A stretch of DNA of 51,989 nucleotides from the NCBI RefSeq assembly GCF_900094545.1, contig NZ_FMAH01000044.1, positions 1 to 51,989 of the forward strand, written 5' to 3'. This DNA is from Martinezella miluonensis (GTDB taxonomy: Bacteria > Pseudomonadota > Alphaproteobacteria > Rhizobiales > Rhizobiaceae). The position numbers and the translations under genes are program-made. Below are positions 51,736-51,989 of this stretch, piece by piece (position 1 is the stretch's first letter; every line of letters begins with the position of its first letter). A model generated the notes under the pieces. It made no database searches and was not told the origin of the DNA. It worked only from the letters and a program-made list of their open reading frames with translations.

Positions 51736-51989
51736 ATGAAATCCCGAGGTCCATATCGGCGGCACTCGACGCCGTTCAAATTGCAGCTTTGTCAGGATAT
51801 TCGAAGCGGTGTCATCGGACGGCGAGATGCGCAACGTACTTACGGCGTCTCGGCCAACCTCATTCAGTTGTGGCTGACCCAGTTCGATCGCGGCGAACTC
51901 AGCGATGAGGAAGCCGAAGCGAGCGTCATCGCCGAGTATGAGGCGCAGATCGCAGCACTTGAACGCAAGGTTGGCCAACTCACGATGGA
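51736..51989 (+). CDS. IS3-family transposase OrfA, N-terminal 84 residues (runs off the window)
   Basis: The frame opens at an ATG with GGAGAAGG upstream and is still open at the window edge. It encodes a basic start (RRHSTPFKLQLCQDIRSG), a helix-turn-helix (RRDAQRTYGVSANLIQLWL) and a C-terminal leucine-zipper-like coil (IAEYEAQIAALERKVGQL). This is the standard OrfA layout of IS3-family elements, in which OrfA binds the terminal repeats and is joined to OrfB by frameshifting. The end of the partner frame is seen at 3-53 of the other copy. Confidence 0.88.
   Translation, partial: MKSRGPYRRHSTPFKLQLCQDIRSGVIGRRDAQRTYGVSANLIQLWLTQFDRGELSDEEAEASVIAEYEAQIAALERKVGQLTM

Larger units (their letters stand above)
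51659..51989 (+). mobile_element. Left end of an IS3-family insertion sequence (partial copy)
   Basis: The left terminal inverted repeat starts with TG at 51659 and is exactly complementary to 69-94 over 26 bases. OrfA follows at 51736. The rest of the element is outside the window. The orientation is the same as the copy whose tail ends at 94, so the two copies are direct repeats flanking the whole region. Confidence 0.88.

Noticed and set aside
1..51989. tRNA, rRNA or CRISPR arrays
   Set aside because: No cloverleaf-like conserved TTCGA/CCA arrangement, rRNA stretches or regularly spaced repeats were noticed by reading; a dedicated scan was not possible.

Overview
The window looks like accessory DNA from a Rhizobiaceae bacterium (Rhizobium/Agrobacterium type). 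The reasons are a bcsN-containing cellulose operon with a GH8 endoglucanase, a high density of sugar ABC transporters, TGA-N9-TCA iron-operator-like sites and GC-rich alphaproteobacterial codon use. I cannot name the species. Both ends of the window lie inside copies of one IS3-family element in the same orientation. The right end of one copy stops at 94 and the left end of another begins at 51659. The 51.5 kb between them is therefore either an IS-bracketed island or an assembly unit broken at repeats.

1-1284: IS tail, an IS-truncated remnant of a surface-polysaccharide-type gene, and DNA with no clear gene. 1285-21471: a complete hydroxamate siderophore locus. A leftward operon carries an N-acyltransferase, a MATE exporter, a Cys/Met-type PLP enzyme and a LysA-like PLP decarboxylase. 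The rightward genes are a one-module NRPS (C-A-T-TE), an IucD-type N-hydroxylase and an Sfp-type phosphopantetheinyl transferase. Then comes an ECF sigma factor that heads an operon with a GNAT and FhuC-, FhuD- and FhuB-like import proteins. A leftward TonB-dependent receptor and a divergent IroE-like esterase complete the locus. Matching TGA-N9-TCA boxes lie in front of the sigma gene and the receptor gene but not the biosynthetic genes. This suggests a cascade from iron repressor to sigma factor to biosynthesis.

21729-30896: the cellulose operon bcsN-bcsA-bcsB-bcsZ followed by a TPR protein, tightly overlapping. It would make, export and trim a bacterial cellulose or related beta-glucan.

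31317-39792 (leftward): an XRE-cupin regulator, a ribose-type ABC importer (binding protein, ATPase, permease) and five overlapping enzyme genes: a phosphotriesterase-like amidohydrolase, a glutamine-amidotransferase-like protein, a PfkB kinase, a BtpA/SgcQ protein and an M20 N-carbamoyl amidohydrolase. The combination suggests catabolism of an N-linked or ureido sugar compound that I cannot name. Two palindromes overlap a well-formed promoter in front of the binding protein gene.

40146-49472: a second sugar importer (binding protein, double ATPase, two permeases) with an SMP-30-type lactonase (leftward). Divergent from it are a GAF histidine kinase and LuxR-type response regulator pair, then a UxaA-type aldonate dehydratase preceded by a perfect 36-bp palindrome. 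Import, lactone opening and dehydration make a plausible sugar-acid route. 50409-51404 encodes a GntR-family regulator that appears to carry two winged-helix domains before its FCD domain. No tRNA, rRNA or CRISPR array was seen.
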